DNA from: Engraulis encrasicolus
Taxonomy: Eukaryota > Chordata > Actinopteri > Clupeiformes > Engraulidae
Assembly (NCBI RefSeq): GCF_034702125.1
Contig: NC_085861.1
Span: 2,788,296-2,852,295 of the forward strand
Reading direction: 5' to 3'
Length of the DNA stretch: 64,000 bases
Program-made: the position numbers and the translations under genes
Shown here: positions 30,795-41,116 of the stretch, piece by piece
Numbering within the stretch: the stretch's first letter is position 1
Layout of the letters: each line of letters starts with the position of its first letter
Notes under the pieces: generated by a model
The model's input: only the letters and a program-made list of their open reading frames with translations
Told to the model about the DNA's origin: nothing
Databases searched by the model: none

Positions 30795-31975
30795 TAACCC
30801 AATACTAAGTAACCCATTACTAAGTAACCCAATACTAAGTAACCCGATACTAAGTAACCCATTACTAAGTAACCCATTACTAAGTAACCCAATACTAAGT
30901 AACCCAATACTAAGTAACCCATTACTAAGTAACCCAATACTAAGTAACCCATTACTAAGTAACCCAATACTAAGTAACCCAATACTAAGTAACCCATTAC
31001 TAAGTAACCCAATACTAAGTAGCCTGATACTAAGTAACACATTACTAAGTAACCCATTACTAAGTAACCCAATACTAAGTATCCCATTACTAAGTAACCC
31101 ATTACTGAAGTAACCCAATACTAAGTAACCCATTACTAAGTAACCCAATACTAAGTAACCCATTACTAAAGTAACCCATTACTAAGTAACCCAATACTAA
31201 GTAACCCATTACTAAAGTAACCCAATACTAAGTAACCCATTACTAAGTAACCCAATACTAAGTAACCCAATACTAAGTAACCCATTACTAAGTAACCCAA
31301 TACTAAGTAACCCATTACTAAGTAACCCAATACTAAGTAACCCAATACTAAGTAACCCATTACTAAGTAACCCAATACTAAGTAACCCAATACTAAGTAA
31401 CCCATTACTAAGTAACCCAATACTAAGTAACCCATTACTAAGTAACCCAATACTAAGTAACCCAATACTAAGTAGCCTAATACTGAGTAACCCATTACTA
31501 AGTAACCCATTACTAAAGTGACCCAATACTAAGTAAACCAATACTAAGTAATCCATTACTAAGTAACCCAATACTAAGTAACCCATTACTAAGTAACCCA
31601 ATACTAAGTAACCCGATACTAAGTAACCCATTACTAAGTAACCCAATACTAAGTAATCCATTACTAAGGAACCCATTACTAAGTAACCCATTACTAAGTA
31701 ACCCAATACTAAGTAACCCATTACTAAGTAACCCAATACTAAGTAACCCAATACTAAGTAACCCATTACTAAGTAACCCAATACTAAGTAACCCAATACT
31801 AAGTAACCCATTACTAAGTAACCCAATACTAAGTAACCCAATACTAAGTAACCCAATACTAAGTAACCCATTACTAAGTAACCCAATACTAAGTAACCCA
31901 TTACTAAGTAACCCAATACTAAGTAACCCAATACTAAGTAACCCATTACTAAGTAACCCATTACTAAAGTACAAG
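30795..31975. repeat. 1.2-kb minisatellite, 15-bp unit
   Basis: About 78 copies of AGTAACCCAATACTA alternating with AGTAACCCATTACTA. Unit length divisible by three keeps long frames open (up to 283 codons of LGYLVMGYLV type), which I do not regard as genes. Confidence 0.95.
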
Positions 31976-32078
31976 AATGTCCTTGTGCACAACCCTTCAG
32001 CTGTCCAGGTGCAGGTGTAAGGCAGGAAAAGGTGATCAATATAAAAAGATAAACCCCGCACACTGGATACGTTCTGTT

Positions 32079-32192
32079 TTTCTCTTTATTTTTTTGTAGC
32101 GAACAACACGTTTCGCCTAGTGCATCTTCTTCTAAAAGAGCGAACCTGAAGACGCGTTGTTCGCTACAAAAAAATAAAGAGAAAAAAAAAAC
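32079..32192. repeat. Foldback with hammerhead-like words
   Basis: TTTTTGTAGCGAACAAC (32092-32108) faces GTTGTTCGCTACAAAAA (32157-32173); loop has GGCGAAACGTGTT on minus and CCTGAAGACGCGTT on plus. The 15-bp minisatellite unit resumes at 32192. 32208-32461 shows nothing assigned. Confidence 0.7.
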
Positions 32193-32461
32193 AGTAACCC
32201 ATTACTACTTGGTCATTGTTATTCTGGTAACATCAGATTTGTAAGAGAGGTCATGTTTTCACAGAATAAGTGACAATTAATAAATAACAATGACTGTTGT
32301 GTCAAGATGCACCTCTGAAACCAATACCATTGCTGTAGACTTGACAAAGTGCAAGAAAATGATCTGGAAAATACAAAGTGGCAGCAGGAGACCTAACATA
32401 AGCTCCAACAACTGTTTGCATAATGCTGATTAAAAAGAAAAAAGGTCAAAAAAGGATTTAC

Positions 32462-33037
32462 CTGGTTTGACATCTTTACAAAGCTCTTCGGAGATATTCT
32501 TATGCAGGCCTTCCAGAGCCTCGTAATCATTTACGAAAAACACCCTTCTCTTGTCCTTCGTCATGTCCTCGAGCTCCTGGACGTCCGCCCCCTTCACCCC
32601 GATGCCATAAATCATGATGCCCTGCTCCAGGATGGCCCTCGCTGCCACCGGCAACACGATGTGATCGGAGGCTTGCCCATCGGTGATGACAAAGAGGATC
32701 TGAGTTACGTTCCTCTCTCGTCGGCCACCGTACTGTTGGTCAAAGTACTGCCGCGCGAAAGTAAGGCCCTCTCCCGTGAACGTGTTGCCGCCTGGCTGTT
32801 CGAGGTTCGCGATGGCACTTCTGACTTCCTTTGGTGTTGTGTAGTCGTCCAGAGTGAACACAGCCTTGGGTTTATCGGAGTATATAATGGCGCCGAATCT
32901 GACGTGGTCCCTGCCGACATGAGTGGTGTTCACCAGAGAGGACATGAAGCGCTTCATGCTGTCGTATTGGTTTGGCGTTATGCTACTGGAGCCGTCAACC
33001 ATGAAGATCATGTCAGCCTGCTCTGTAGATGTGCAAT
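32462..33037 (-). CDS. col6a4/col6a6-like: Exon 14: complete vWA domain 7
   Basis: Acceptor TTTTTACAG|ATTGCA, donor CCAG|GTAAAT; 576 nt, phase 1 both sides (residues 1184-1375). Reads CTSTEQADMIFMVDGSSSI (MIDAS DGSSS), VRFGAIIYSDKPKAVF, GGNTFTGEGLTFA, LFVITDGQASD, MIYGIGVKGADVQEL, VFFVNDYEALEGL and LCKDVKP. NVT and NTT sequons present. The 183-codon antisense frame here is a shadow. Confidence 0.93.
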
Positions 33038-33328
33038 CTGTAAAAATGAGTGAGTGATACAAAAATGAGTTTACAAACATCAAGGGGTTTAGTGTGTGAA
33101 GAAATTCCAATGAGCTGTTTCGCATTTCAGATGCCTTTGAGTTTAAGTTGATCTCTCTATGCCATTTTAGATATCTTTAAAAAAAAAGTCTATATATCTA
33201 GATATTTTTCTTTCATTTTTCCCCAGTTTTTCTTTATATTTAACACCTTTTAATCGTGAGTGTGGTGTAATCTGTTTAAAAGGCAGATATCCTTTTAAAC
33301 AAACACTTTCATAGGGAATTAAACTTAC

Positions 33329-33886
33329 TTGATTCAGGTTTACAGATCTTAAGTAAAATATCGTTCTCCAAAGTATGGAGGGTGTCAAAGTCTGTCTCGA
33401 GCATCACTCTGTCTTGAATGCCACTCATTTCAACCAGCTGGGTGTAATTGGCCCCGCCCACACCAATCGAGTAGATGATCACGTTGTTGTCCCTTAGGAA
33501 ACGAGCCGGCATGGCAACCGCATCCTGTGACGCTCCATCAGTTATGACGATGAGGATCTTGGGAACATTCGGACGACTGCCCTTTATCGCATCGAAGTAT
33601 TGGGAGGTGAAGGTGAGCGCTTTGCCAGTCAAAGTCCCGCCACCCAGTTGCCTCATGGCGTTGACTTTGAGGACCAGGTCAGTCATGGTCTGTTGGCTGC
33701 CCAGAGAGAACTCCTCCCTCTGCTGCGTGCTGTACTGCAGAAGACCCACTCTCACCGCGTTAGGCCCGATGACCGACTTCTGAATGGTGTTGTTAATGAA
33801 GGCCTTCACATGGAGGAAGTCTTCTGGATCAATACTGCCAGAGCTGTCCACCAAAAATATGACGTCCGCCAGCATTTCCTTGCAGG
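33329..33886 (-). CDS. col6a4/col6a6-like: Exon 13: complete vWA domain 6
   Basis: Acceptor CCCTGTAG|CCTGCA, donor TCAA|GTAAGT; 558 nt, phase 1 both sides (residues 998-1183). Reads ACKEMLADVIFLVDSSGSID (MIDAS DSSGS), VRVGLLQYSTQQREEF, GGGTLTGKALTF, LIVITDGASQD, IIYSIGVGGANYTQL and ICKPES. The ACKEM start is shared with COL6A6 N4. Sequons NNT and NYT are visible. Confidence 0.93.
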
Positions 33887-34070
33887 CTACAGGGAAAGAA
33901 ATCAAAGAATTGTCAAATTTATTCAGTCCATGAAACAGACAGGTTAAGAAACAGACAGAGATTTTAACATAGGTTACGTAACAAACAGATTTTAACAGAG
34001 GCTAAAGTGACATTCAGCTATAGCAGCTGTTCCCATTTGGTAGCTTGGAACTACAATATCAACAGACTAA

Positions 34071-34340
34071 GGTGCTGTTTCCACGTAGCTGGATATTTTT
34101 ATATGTGGATATTTTTTTCTCCTGCTTGTATTGGTTTTGCATTGGTTTTGGCCTTCCGTTTCCACGTAGCAGATATTTAAAAATCCAGGTATAAAAAGCA
34201 GGAGAAAAAAATATCCTGTTTGGGGGGCTGAAACGCATTTGTTACAATGGAGGATTTTTTTTATCCACATGTTGCGTTTACACCTAGCAGGAGAAAAAAA
34301 TACCCTGCTAAAAAATATCCTGCTACGTGGAAACAGCACC
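34071..34340. mobile_element. PIF/Harbinger-like MITE
   Basis: Ends GGTGCTGTTTCCACGTAGC / inverse, TAA on both sides (34068-34070, 34341-34343), the 3-bp target of Harbinger elements. Confidence 0.8.
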
Positions 34341-34385
34341 TAAGAGAACGGCTGGAATAACAGGAGAAAGGTGAAACTCAATAAT

Positions 34386-34690
34386 TTAACCCATTGACGC
34401 CCAAGGCACCTGCAAAAAGGGTGCTGAATGCCTGAGTGCTTTCTAAGAAAAGTTGCCCTCAGCCCGTAAAAACCTAAATATCTCAGCTTCTGAAGCACAT
34501 AGAAATATGCACTAAGTTGCATTTAAACGCTAAGACCCTCATCTTTCATTAAAATGTGTTCATTCATCTCAAACAAACAGAGATTTTTAATAAAGTTGTC
34601 TCAAAACTCATGTGCCTGAATGTTGCGTAATGCAGCTCCAGGCGCCAGGGCCAATGTTGCGCAACACAACATCAGGCATCAATGGGTTAA
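34386..34690. mobile_element. piggyBac-like MITE, copy 1
   Basis: TTAA at both ends, termini CCCATTGACGCC / GGCATCAATGGG. Copy 2 with a nested element is 57186-57731. Confidence 0.82.
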
Positions 34691-34748
34691 CTCAAGGAGA
34701 AGTGTACATGAGCATATATCCAGAAATGGTGCAATACAATAGGCTTAC

Positions 34749-34902
34749 CTGATTCAGAGCAAATGTCTGTTACAATTTCATTTTTGATTGGTTGAAGGGC
34801 ATCAAAATCGTTAACAAAGAACTTCCTCTTGGGGTCACCACAGATTTTCACCAGTTCGTCCTCTATAGCCCCTCTCACGCCAATGGCGTAGGTGGTGATC
34901 CC
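34749..34902 (-). CDS. col6a4/col6a6-like: Exon 12: vWA domain 5, C-terminal part
   Basis: Acceptor CCAACCAG|GGGATC lies in the second copy of the target duplication; donor TCAG|GTAAGC; phase 0 in, 1 out (residues 947-997). Reads GITTYAIGVRGAIEDELVKI, KRKFFVNDFDALQPI and VTDICSES. Joined to exon 11 it restores LRNQ-GITTYAIG exactly, as expected if the two exons were one before the insertion. Confidence 0.92.
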
Positions 34903-35299
34903 CTGGTTGGAGGGATGCAAACAATTAATCGTTTAATCGACTTTAATCGATCAATGCATTAATCGATTAAAAAACATTAATCGCAATGCAATTAATCGAT
35001 AATTCAACTGACAAGAGACCCAGGTGAAATGGGCATGTGAAGAGTGTGTGTGAGGAGGGGTGTGAATAATGGGAATAATTAAATTACCTTTGGATTAAAG
35101 AATTGTAATTGAATTAATTTAAATGTGGTATTTTATCTTAATTTTTAATTTAAAAAAAATGAGAATTATTAGTTTTTTCTGAGAAACATTGAGATTTCGG
35201 GGGGGAAAACGCCGCTTATCAATTAATCGTAAGTCGATTGATAAGACTATCAACTAATGATTAATGAATTAGTCGATAATTTGCATCCCTACCTGGTTG
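34902..35299. mobile_element. TAGGGATGCAAA hAT-like MITE forming all of intron 11
   Basis: Element 34910-35291 (382 bp) with ends TAGGGATGCAAA / GAGGGATGCAAA (first base changed at one end) and perfect 8-bp duplication CCTGGTTG (34902-34909, 35292-35299). Intron 11 is 34903-35292, 390 nt, exactly 382 + 8. Second family copy: 47497-47860. Confidence 0.95.
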
Positions 35300-35371
35300 C
35301 GTAGCTGTTCCGCATACACGGGGATGTCGTCCGGGTCATGAGCCTCCCCATCAGTAATTACAATCAGGTAC
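35293..35371 (-). CDS. col6a4/col6a6-like: Exon 11: vWA domain 5, TDG segment
   Basis: Acceptor CTTTTTTCAG|GTACCT, phase 2 in; 79 nt, phase 0 out (residues 920-946). Reads YLIVITDGEAHDPDDIPVY then AEQLRNQ; TDG present. The donor CAG|GTAGGG uses the last base of an 8-bp target duplication (CAACCAGG) and the first base of an inserted transposon. In domains 1 and 2 the same LRxQG/LRxEG segment is uninterrupted. Confidence 0.9.
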
Positions 35372-35575
35372 CTGAAAAAAGCAGAGAATCAGTGACACAG
35401 GTAGCCTGGTAAACCAGCGCCACCCACTGGACGCTGGAAGAATTTTTCAGCTAGCGAGTGGGTCTGCCCTCGGATCTGAGAACGTTTTGAAAAATAGTTC
35501 TAGTTCTAGTTTCCAAATGAGTTCTAGTTTCCAAATGCAGCGCGGAGCGGACAGATATGTTTCAATGTATTTTCA

Positions 35576-35687
35576 CCCCTTTGTGTTCTTTTTAATAATA
35601 GGCCAAGCTTTCGGTCTACTGACCGTCCTCAGGCTGACCGAAAGTAGACCGAAAGCTTGGCCTATTATTAAAAAGAACACAAAGGGG
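35576..35687. repeat. Perfect 45-bp inverted repeat, 22-nt loop
   Basis: Arms 35576-35620 and 35643-35687 are exact inverses (outer word CCCCTTTGTGTTC). On the host strand the loop and inner arm read CTGAGGA-CGGTCAGTAGACC-GAAA. Confidence 0.95.
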
Positions 35688-35734
35688 ATTTAAGTGTGCA
35701 GACATTTTTCTTTGTTCTCTTTGTTCTCTCTGAA

Positions 35735-36561
35735 GTGCTGCTATTCCACAAAGCGACCGACTCGCCGAAAGTTAACCCGCTTATTATATGGATATACTTA
35801 AATGATTCACACATGGCGGGGACATTTCTTTAGGCCTATTTAATGTTAAGATTGTTGCTGCGCAAAACAAAACAGTGCTGTTGTGGAACACCGCTAGGCA
35901 ACAGCTAGGTAGCCAGGACAACAGGTGTAGTCTATCACAGCAGCTGATTAGAGTCTTGTTGAAAAGTCGCTTTAGCAGTGAAAAGTCTTGTTGCCATTGA
36001 CAGCGGTCTGTTATAGACCAACCCGTCCGTTATCGAAAAATAACAGACGTGCGAACATTGGGGAGCCCCGTTGAAATGAATGGAGCATTCGACCGATGAC
36101 GTCACAACCATATAATAAGTAAGGGTTAACGTTCGGCGAGAAGGTCGCTACCGTGGAATAGCAGCACGACAGAGAGAATCTTTAGACCCCGACGCGGAGC
36201 GGAAAGTTAACCCGCTTATTATATGGATATACTTAAATGATTCACACATGGCGGGGACATTTCTTTAGGCCTACAGTTTTTAATGTCAAAAGATTGTTGC
36301 TGCGCAAAACAAAACAGTGCCGTTGTGGAACACCGCTAGGCAACAGCTAGGTAGCCAGGACAACAGGTGTTGTCTATCACAGCAGCTGATTAGAGTCTTG
36401 TTGAAAAGTCGCTTTAGCAGTGAAAAGTCTTGTTGCCATTGACAGCGGTCTGATATAGACCAACCCGTCCGTTATCGAAAAATAACAGACGTGTGAACGT
36501 TGGGGAGCTCCATTGAAATGAATGCAGCATTCGACCGATGACGTCACACCATATAATAAGA
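35735..36561. mobile_element. Long-TIR element, interior duplicated in tandem
   Basis: Termini GTGCTGCTATTCCAC...CTCGCCGAAAGTTAACCC and inverse at 36105-36174; a second copy of about 360 bp (from AAGTTAACCCGCTTATTATA) runs 36205-36561. Confidence 0.75.
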
Positions 36562-36652
36562 CAAGTTAAAAGAGGGAGCATGTCGCTAAGCTAGTGAAAG
36601 TCAATGGATCCGTGTAGCATGTTCCTTTAATGGAGCATAGAACCAGACAGGT

Positions 36653-36788
36653 CCGTGTACCAAATTTTGGAAATTCAGATCAAAATTAGTTCTTTCGTTT
36701 GTCACTAAAACGAAATAATAAAATAACAAGCCGTTTTTTCGTTATTTGGTTCTGAAACGAAACACAAAAGAACGAATGGTACACGGAC
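36653..36788. mobile_element. hAT-like MITE (GTCCGTGTACC)
   Basis: 136 bp, ends GTCCGTGTACCAAAT / ATGGTACACGGAC with perfect 8-bp duplication CCAGACAG. Confidence 0.82.
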
Positions 36789-36856
36789 CCAGACAGACTG
36801 GATAAGATATATATTCTTAGAATCTTCTTAGAATCTTTGAAACAGTAATGAGGTAC

Positions 36857-37181
36857 CTTGGCACATCCCGGGTCTTAGCTTTCTCAAAATACGGGCCCAT
36901 AAACTTCAAAGCTTTTCCGATGTAGGTGTCCCCACCAGCCTGTTTGATGTTTTTCACGGCGCTTTCCAAAGACTTCTTGTCTTTGTGCTCTTCCAGGGTG
37001 AATTCCATGTTTGGATCTGAGGAGAACTTTGCCAGGCCGACGCGTACCTGATGTGGTCCTATGCGGAACAACTGGATAAACTCCTTGACAAAGTCTTTCA
37101 TTTTGCCGAAATCTTCATACACAATACTGGACGAATGGTCAATCAGAAAGTAGAAATCCGCCTCCTCCGTGTGGACACAGT
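36857..37181 (-). CDS. col6a4/col6a6-like: Exon 10: vWA domain 5, first half
   Basis: Acceptor CCCTTTAG|ACTGTG, donor CCAAG|GTACCT; phase 1 in, 2 out (residues 812-919). Reads DCVHTEEADFYFLIDHSSSIVYEDF with MIDAS DHSSS, VRVGLAKFSSDPNMEF, QAGGDTYIGKALKFM and ends DVPR. The HTEEAD start is shared with domain N5 of COL6A6. The first intron bases (GTACCTCATTACTG) resemble the first bases of exon 11 (GTACCTGATTGTAATTACTG). Confidence 0.9.
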
Positions 37182-37214
37182 CTAAAGGGCGAGAAAGACA
37201 TAAACATAAACACA

Positions 37215-37412
37215 CAGTGTTGCCAGATTGGGCTGTTTCCCGCCCAATTGGGCTGCTTAGGATGGCCGTGTGCGGTTAAAAATGGCATTTATCCAAAAAA
37301 CCTGCCCAATTTTTGCCATAGAAATCAATACAATTGGGCGGGATTTTGTGATTCTAGGCGGGTTTTGAGCATTTTTTGGGCTGGAAATCATCAGCCTCAT
37401 CTGGCAACCCTG
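37215..37412. mobile_element. hAT-like MITE family B, copy 2
   Basis: CAGTGTTGCCAGATTGGG to CATCTGGCAACCCTG, perfect duplication TAAACACA. Confidence 0.9.
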
Positions 37413-37603
37413 TAAACACATTCACAGAATAGCGTAGCCTCTTACTGCAGCAGGGGTCACCTCGCCGGCGACCCTATTCACTTGCTGAAAATGCTTAACT
37501 ACATCATAACAACATTGCCATGACATTACAGAGAGCCATAGTGCAAAAGGGCGAGAAAGACATATGCACATTCACATAATAGGTTAAGAATGTAGGGTAA
37601 CTC

Positions 37604-38229
37604 GGTAACACTTCACAATCACCTTCGCTAAATGGTTAACTAATACTAATGGTTCACTTATGTTAACAAATGGTAGGGTATCATTATGTCGCCCGGGAAA
37701 AGTGGGGGGCGGGGGTGGTAGAGCAAGTTCTGGTGCGTAATTGTTATGATTAATAATCGTGATCGTGATTTTGATCTAAATAATCAAGATTATAATTTTT
37801 TCCATAATCTTGCAGCCCCAATATATTATTGTCAGCAGCCAATGTTAGTAGGTGTTACACAATTGATTTATTATGAGTATTTTAGATGCACAACAAACTG
37901 ATGAGTACTATACTACTTTATTTTTTTTTAAATCCTCCTGGTCCCGTGTCTGTATGTGTGCCATTTGCTTTTTGCACATCTGTATGTACGTTACTGCTGC
38001 ACCAAGTGAATTTCCCCATTGTGGGATAATAAAGGGCATACTTACTTACTTAGGCTACTTACTTACTTAAGTTACTATACTATAATACTTGATTGAGTAT
38101 TATATACTATAATACTTGATTGAGTATTATATACTATAATACTTGATTGAGTATTATAGATGCACAACAAACCATTAGCTGCTAACCATTAGTAAACCAT
38201 TTATGCGGAAGGTTATTGTGAAGTGTTAC
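37604..38229. mobile_element. Long-TIR repeat GGTAACACTTCACAAT
   Basis: Ends GGTAACACTTCACAATCACC / inverse with CTAAATGGTTAACTAATA matches. Inside, 37890-38060 holds a LINE-like tail (TTTCCCCATTGTGGGATAAT). Confidence 0.65.
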
Positions 38230-38621
38230 AGATAACTCTTAATTACAGGGGCCTTTAATTACAGTGTTCTTACTCATGAGATACAGTGGACTATATACAA
38301 TATATTGTGTGTTTCTACATACAGACATAACCATAATGTTCTACGAAGTGGTTTTGTAATATTTTGCCAAACTGATGAATTCTTCCAGGGAGGCAAAGGG
38401 TTAAACTGAGGATCAAAGGCACCCTTGATACTATGCAGTGCACAAAAATACACATTGTGAGTACAATATAATAACATGTACAACAGCTGTACTTACATGT
38501 TATTAAACCAGTTATTTCACTGTACATAATGAATGAGTACACTGTAATTAAAATAAAGTGCTAACGAATGTACAGTAGTATTTACAAAAATGTGTAACAT
38601 TGAAGAACTATGGACACTGAC

Positions 38622-39242
38622 CTTGTTTCTTAGTTTTTTCGGGGGGTTTTGTGATGATTTCACGGCAAATGCGTTTTGTGATGGTCTTGTCCAACGAGTT
38701 CAGTTTAACAAAATCGTCAATGGTGAAAACGTAGTTTGTGTATGGATGGGAAGCAATTTGTCTTAGTTCCTTCATGTTGGCATTTTTGATGCCCAGAGCG
38801 TAGACGTTGACTCCCGCCTGACGTAGCTCCCTGGCCGTGCCGTTGACTATGCTAGTGTCAGTAGCCTCGCCGTCTGTAATCACCATAGCGATCTGCTGCA
38901 CGCCGCTGTCGCGCCGGCTGCCTCTTTGCTTAGTGAACATGTTTTCCTTTGCGTACTTCAGCGCGGCTCCGGTGTAGGTGTCGCCGCCTTCGTACGGCAG
39001 CCGCTTGATGTGTTGCAGGACGTCGGGTTTGTTGTCGTACGTGTTCAGGTGGAACTCGACCTGGGGACGGCTGCTGTACAGCAGGAGGCCCACTCGCACA
39101 CCCTTCGCACTGACCGTCATCTCCTTGACAATCCTGGAAATGAACGTGCGCATCAGTTGGAAGTTCGTAACGCTCGCGTGGTTGATGCTGCTCGATTGAT
39201 CCACGATGAACACGATGTCGGCAACTTTGGCATTCGTACACT
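38622..39242 (-). CDS. col6a4/col6a6-like: Exon 9: complete vWA domain 4
   Basis: Acceptor TTTTCAG|AGTGTA, donor CAAG|GTCAGT; 621 nt, phase 1 both sides (residues 605-811). A whole vWA in one exon, the ancestral layout for this family: ECTNAKVADIVFIVDQSSSI with MIDAS DQSSS, VRVGLLLYSSRPQVEF, GGDTYTGAALKYA, AMVITDGEATD, VYALGIKNANMKEL and a basic tail KPPEKTKKQ. One N-glycosylation sequon (NGT). An antisense frame of 106 codons is a shadow. Confidence 0.93.
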
Positions 39243-39428
39243 CTGAAAACACAAATCACATCACAAAAACGAAATGGGTGAATGAAAAGCATGAAAAGAA
39301 TGAAAAATGTATCAAAATGTACATTTAGAAAAACACAGTAGGTGAAATGGTGAAATGGGTGATTTAAAAGAGCTGCAGATGAAATCAGTGACAAAAGTAA
39401 TCAAAAAGGTAATCAACTGTGTAGCCCC

Positions 39429-39769
39429 TTAAAGTGATACTGTCCCATTTTCGGAAATAAGATTATTTTACACCTTCCCTTGAGTTAAATGATAGGGATG
39501 TACCGTTCCCCTATACATTAAAGCGTTCTCTGGGTACGGCAGTGCAAAATTTACCTCCATGCTAGCAGTTAACATTGAGTCCAATGAGACCAGTTAGCCG
39601 CCAGCTGGTCTCATAGGACTCAATGTTAACTGCTAGCATGGAGGCAAATTTTGCACTGCCATACACAGAGAACGGTTAAACATTTAGGATAACGGTAAAA
39701 CCCTATGATTTAACTCTAGGGGAGGTGTAAAATAAGCGTATTTCCAAAAATGGGACAGTATCTCTTTAA
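39429..39769. mobile_element. Near-perfect palindromic MITE
   Basis: Ends TTAAAGTGATACTGTCCCAT / inverse; the whole 341 bp folds back, with AACATTGAGTCCAATGAGAC and its inverse near the centre. Confidence 0.85.
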
Positions 39770-40059
39770 CACACCCTGTGCCACTAGTGGAACACTGTAA
39801 TAATCAATGGGAAATGTAACTACTGTAATACTGCAATAGTCCGGTTGGCGCGGCTCTGCGGCGACACGGACAACAGAGCTGCTGTTAACTTACTGAACGC
39901 AGGTCATTAACAACTACCATCCTGTAATGCCATGTATGTGGGTGGTGGGCTGTGGTGGATATGCACTTGAGTGTCTCTATGTATGTGTGTGTTTATTGTT
40001 GTTTTTGTTTCTTGTTTTGTTTTTTGGCGTCATGTGTATCTGTGTTGTGTGTGTGTGGC

Positions 40060-40275
40060 AGCTATGTGTGTCCAAGACAAATTTCCTTCGGGACTATTAA
40101 AAAGAATCTTGAATCTTGAATCTAGTGCACATGGCCTTTACTAATACATTACAACTTGGTCATTGCCATTCTGGTAACAGCTGTTTTATAACAGGGTTAA
40201 CACTGGGTTATACTGTGTTACTGGGTTATACTGGGTTACTGGGTTATACTGTGTTACTGGGTTATACTGGGTTAA
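40060..40275. repeat. LINE-like tail and GGGTTATACTGGGTTACT repeat
   Basis: 40078-40123 ACAAATTTCCTTCGGGACTA then (AATCTTG)n. 40196-40275 is a short tandem repeat of GGGTTATACTG/GGGTTACT. Confidence 0.7.
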
Positions 40276-40573
40276 CACTACAAACACATTGTTTTCAAAA
40301 CATAGGCCTATACTACATCAAAAACAGAGAGCCATGGCTTTGGCACTGATTGCAATATTACTATTAGCCAGCAGAGGTCGCCAGACACTACAACATAGAC
40401 CCAAGAGGAAAGTGGAGTCCTTGCAATATCAATGGGTACATGCATTTCAGACTACAGCTTGATTCAGAAAAGGATGCATAGAAAGGTGACAGAATGGGAG
40501 TTTTACCAAATGTATCACAAACTTCACAAGACGATATAAAAACAAAACAAAAAAAACCTACAAAACGACTCAC

Positions 40574-41051
40574 CAGTTGTGTGTTTAATGCCTTCATCAG
40601 CTTCGACGACGGCTCGGATATCCTGCACTATCTGTTGGCTGGATAGTCTGAAGAGGACGTTGGTCTGTATGGTCATGCTTTCAAGCTCTGTTTGGTCGGC
40701 TCCGCCCAGGCCGACAGTGAGAAGAGTCACGTCTTGTTCTTTGAGAAGTCGTGAAGCTTTTATGACGTTGTCGTCGGATTTGCTGGCCGTGATGAGCACC
40801 AAGTACTTCTTGTAGCCCCGCGCTCCGTTGGCCAAAGTGAAGAAGTGGTGCCGGGCGTATTTCAGGGCCTGTCCGGTGTTGCGCAAGCTACCTGCAGTCA
40901 ATCGAATTCGCCTTATATGCTCCACCACTTCTGCTTTTGTGTTGTACTGGTCCAGCCTGAACTCCATTTTGACGTTGTCTCCGTACTGGGCCACTCCCAT
41001 GCGAATGCCGTTGATGTTGACGTTGAGCTGGTTGGCCAGTCGGGTCAGAAC
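40574..41051 (-). CDS. col6a4/col6a6-like: Exon 8: vWA domain 3, remainder
   Basis: Acceptor CCTGAACAG|GTTCTG, donor ACTG|GTGAGT; 478 nt, phase 0 in, 1 out (residues 446-604). Contains INGIRMGVAQYGDNVKMEF, the segment SLRNTGQALKYARHHFF, and YLVLITASKSDDN where the usual TDG is replaced (TAS). Ends in VRELSS-like QQIVQDIRAVVEADEGIKHTTG. With exon 7 it forms a complete but MIDAS-defective vWA, equivalent in place to N7 of COL6A6. Confidence 0.9.
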
Positions 41052-41116
41052 CTGTTCAGGGGTGATAGTGAAAAAAAATCCTCTAAATGACGAAAATCAA
41101 AAAGGGCTTTGACACA

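Noticed and set aside
30648..32063. Overlapping long minus frames (110-283 codons) of LGYLVMGYLV type
   Set aside because: They only translate a 15-bp minisatellite in three frames; no splice context and no complexity.
32502..33053. 183-codon plus-strand frame
   Set aside because: Exact antisense shadow of exon 14, which has family motifs and splice sites on the minus strand. The same holds for plus frames over exons 2, 8, 9 and 13.
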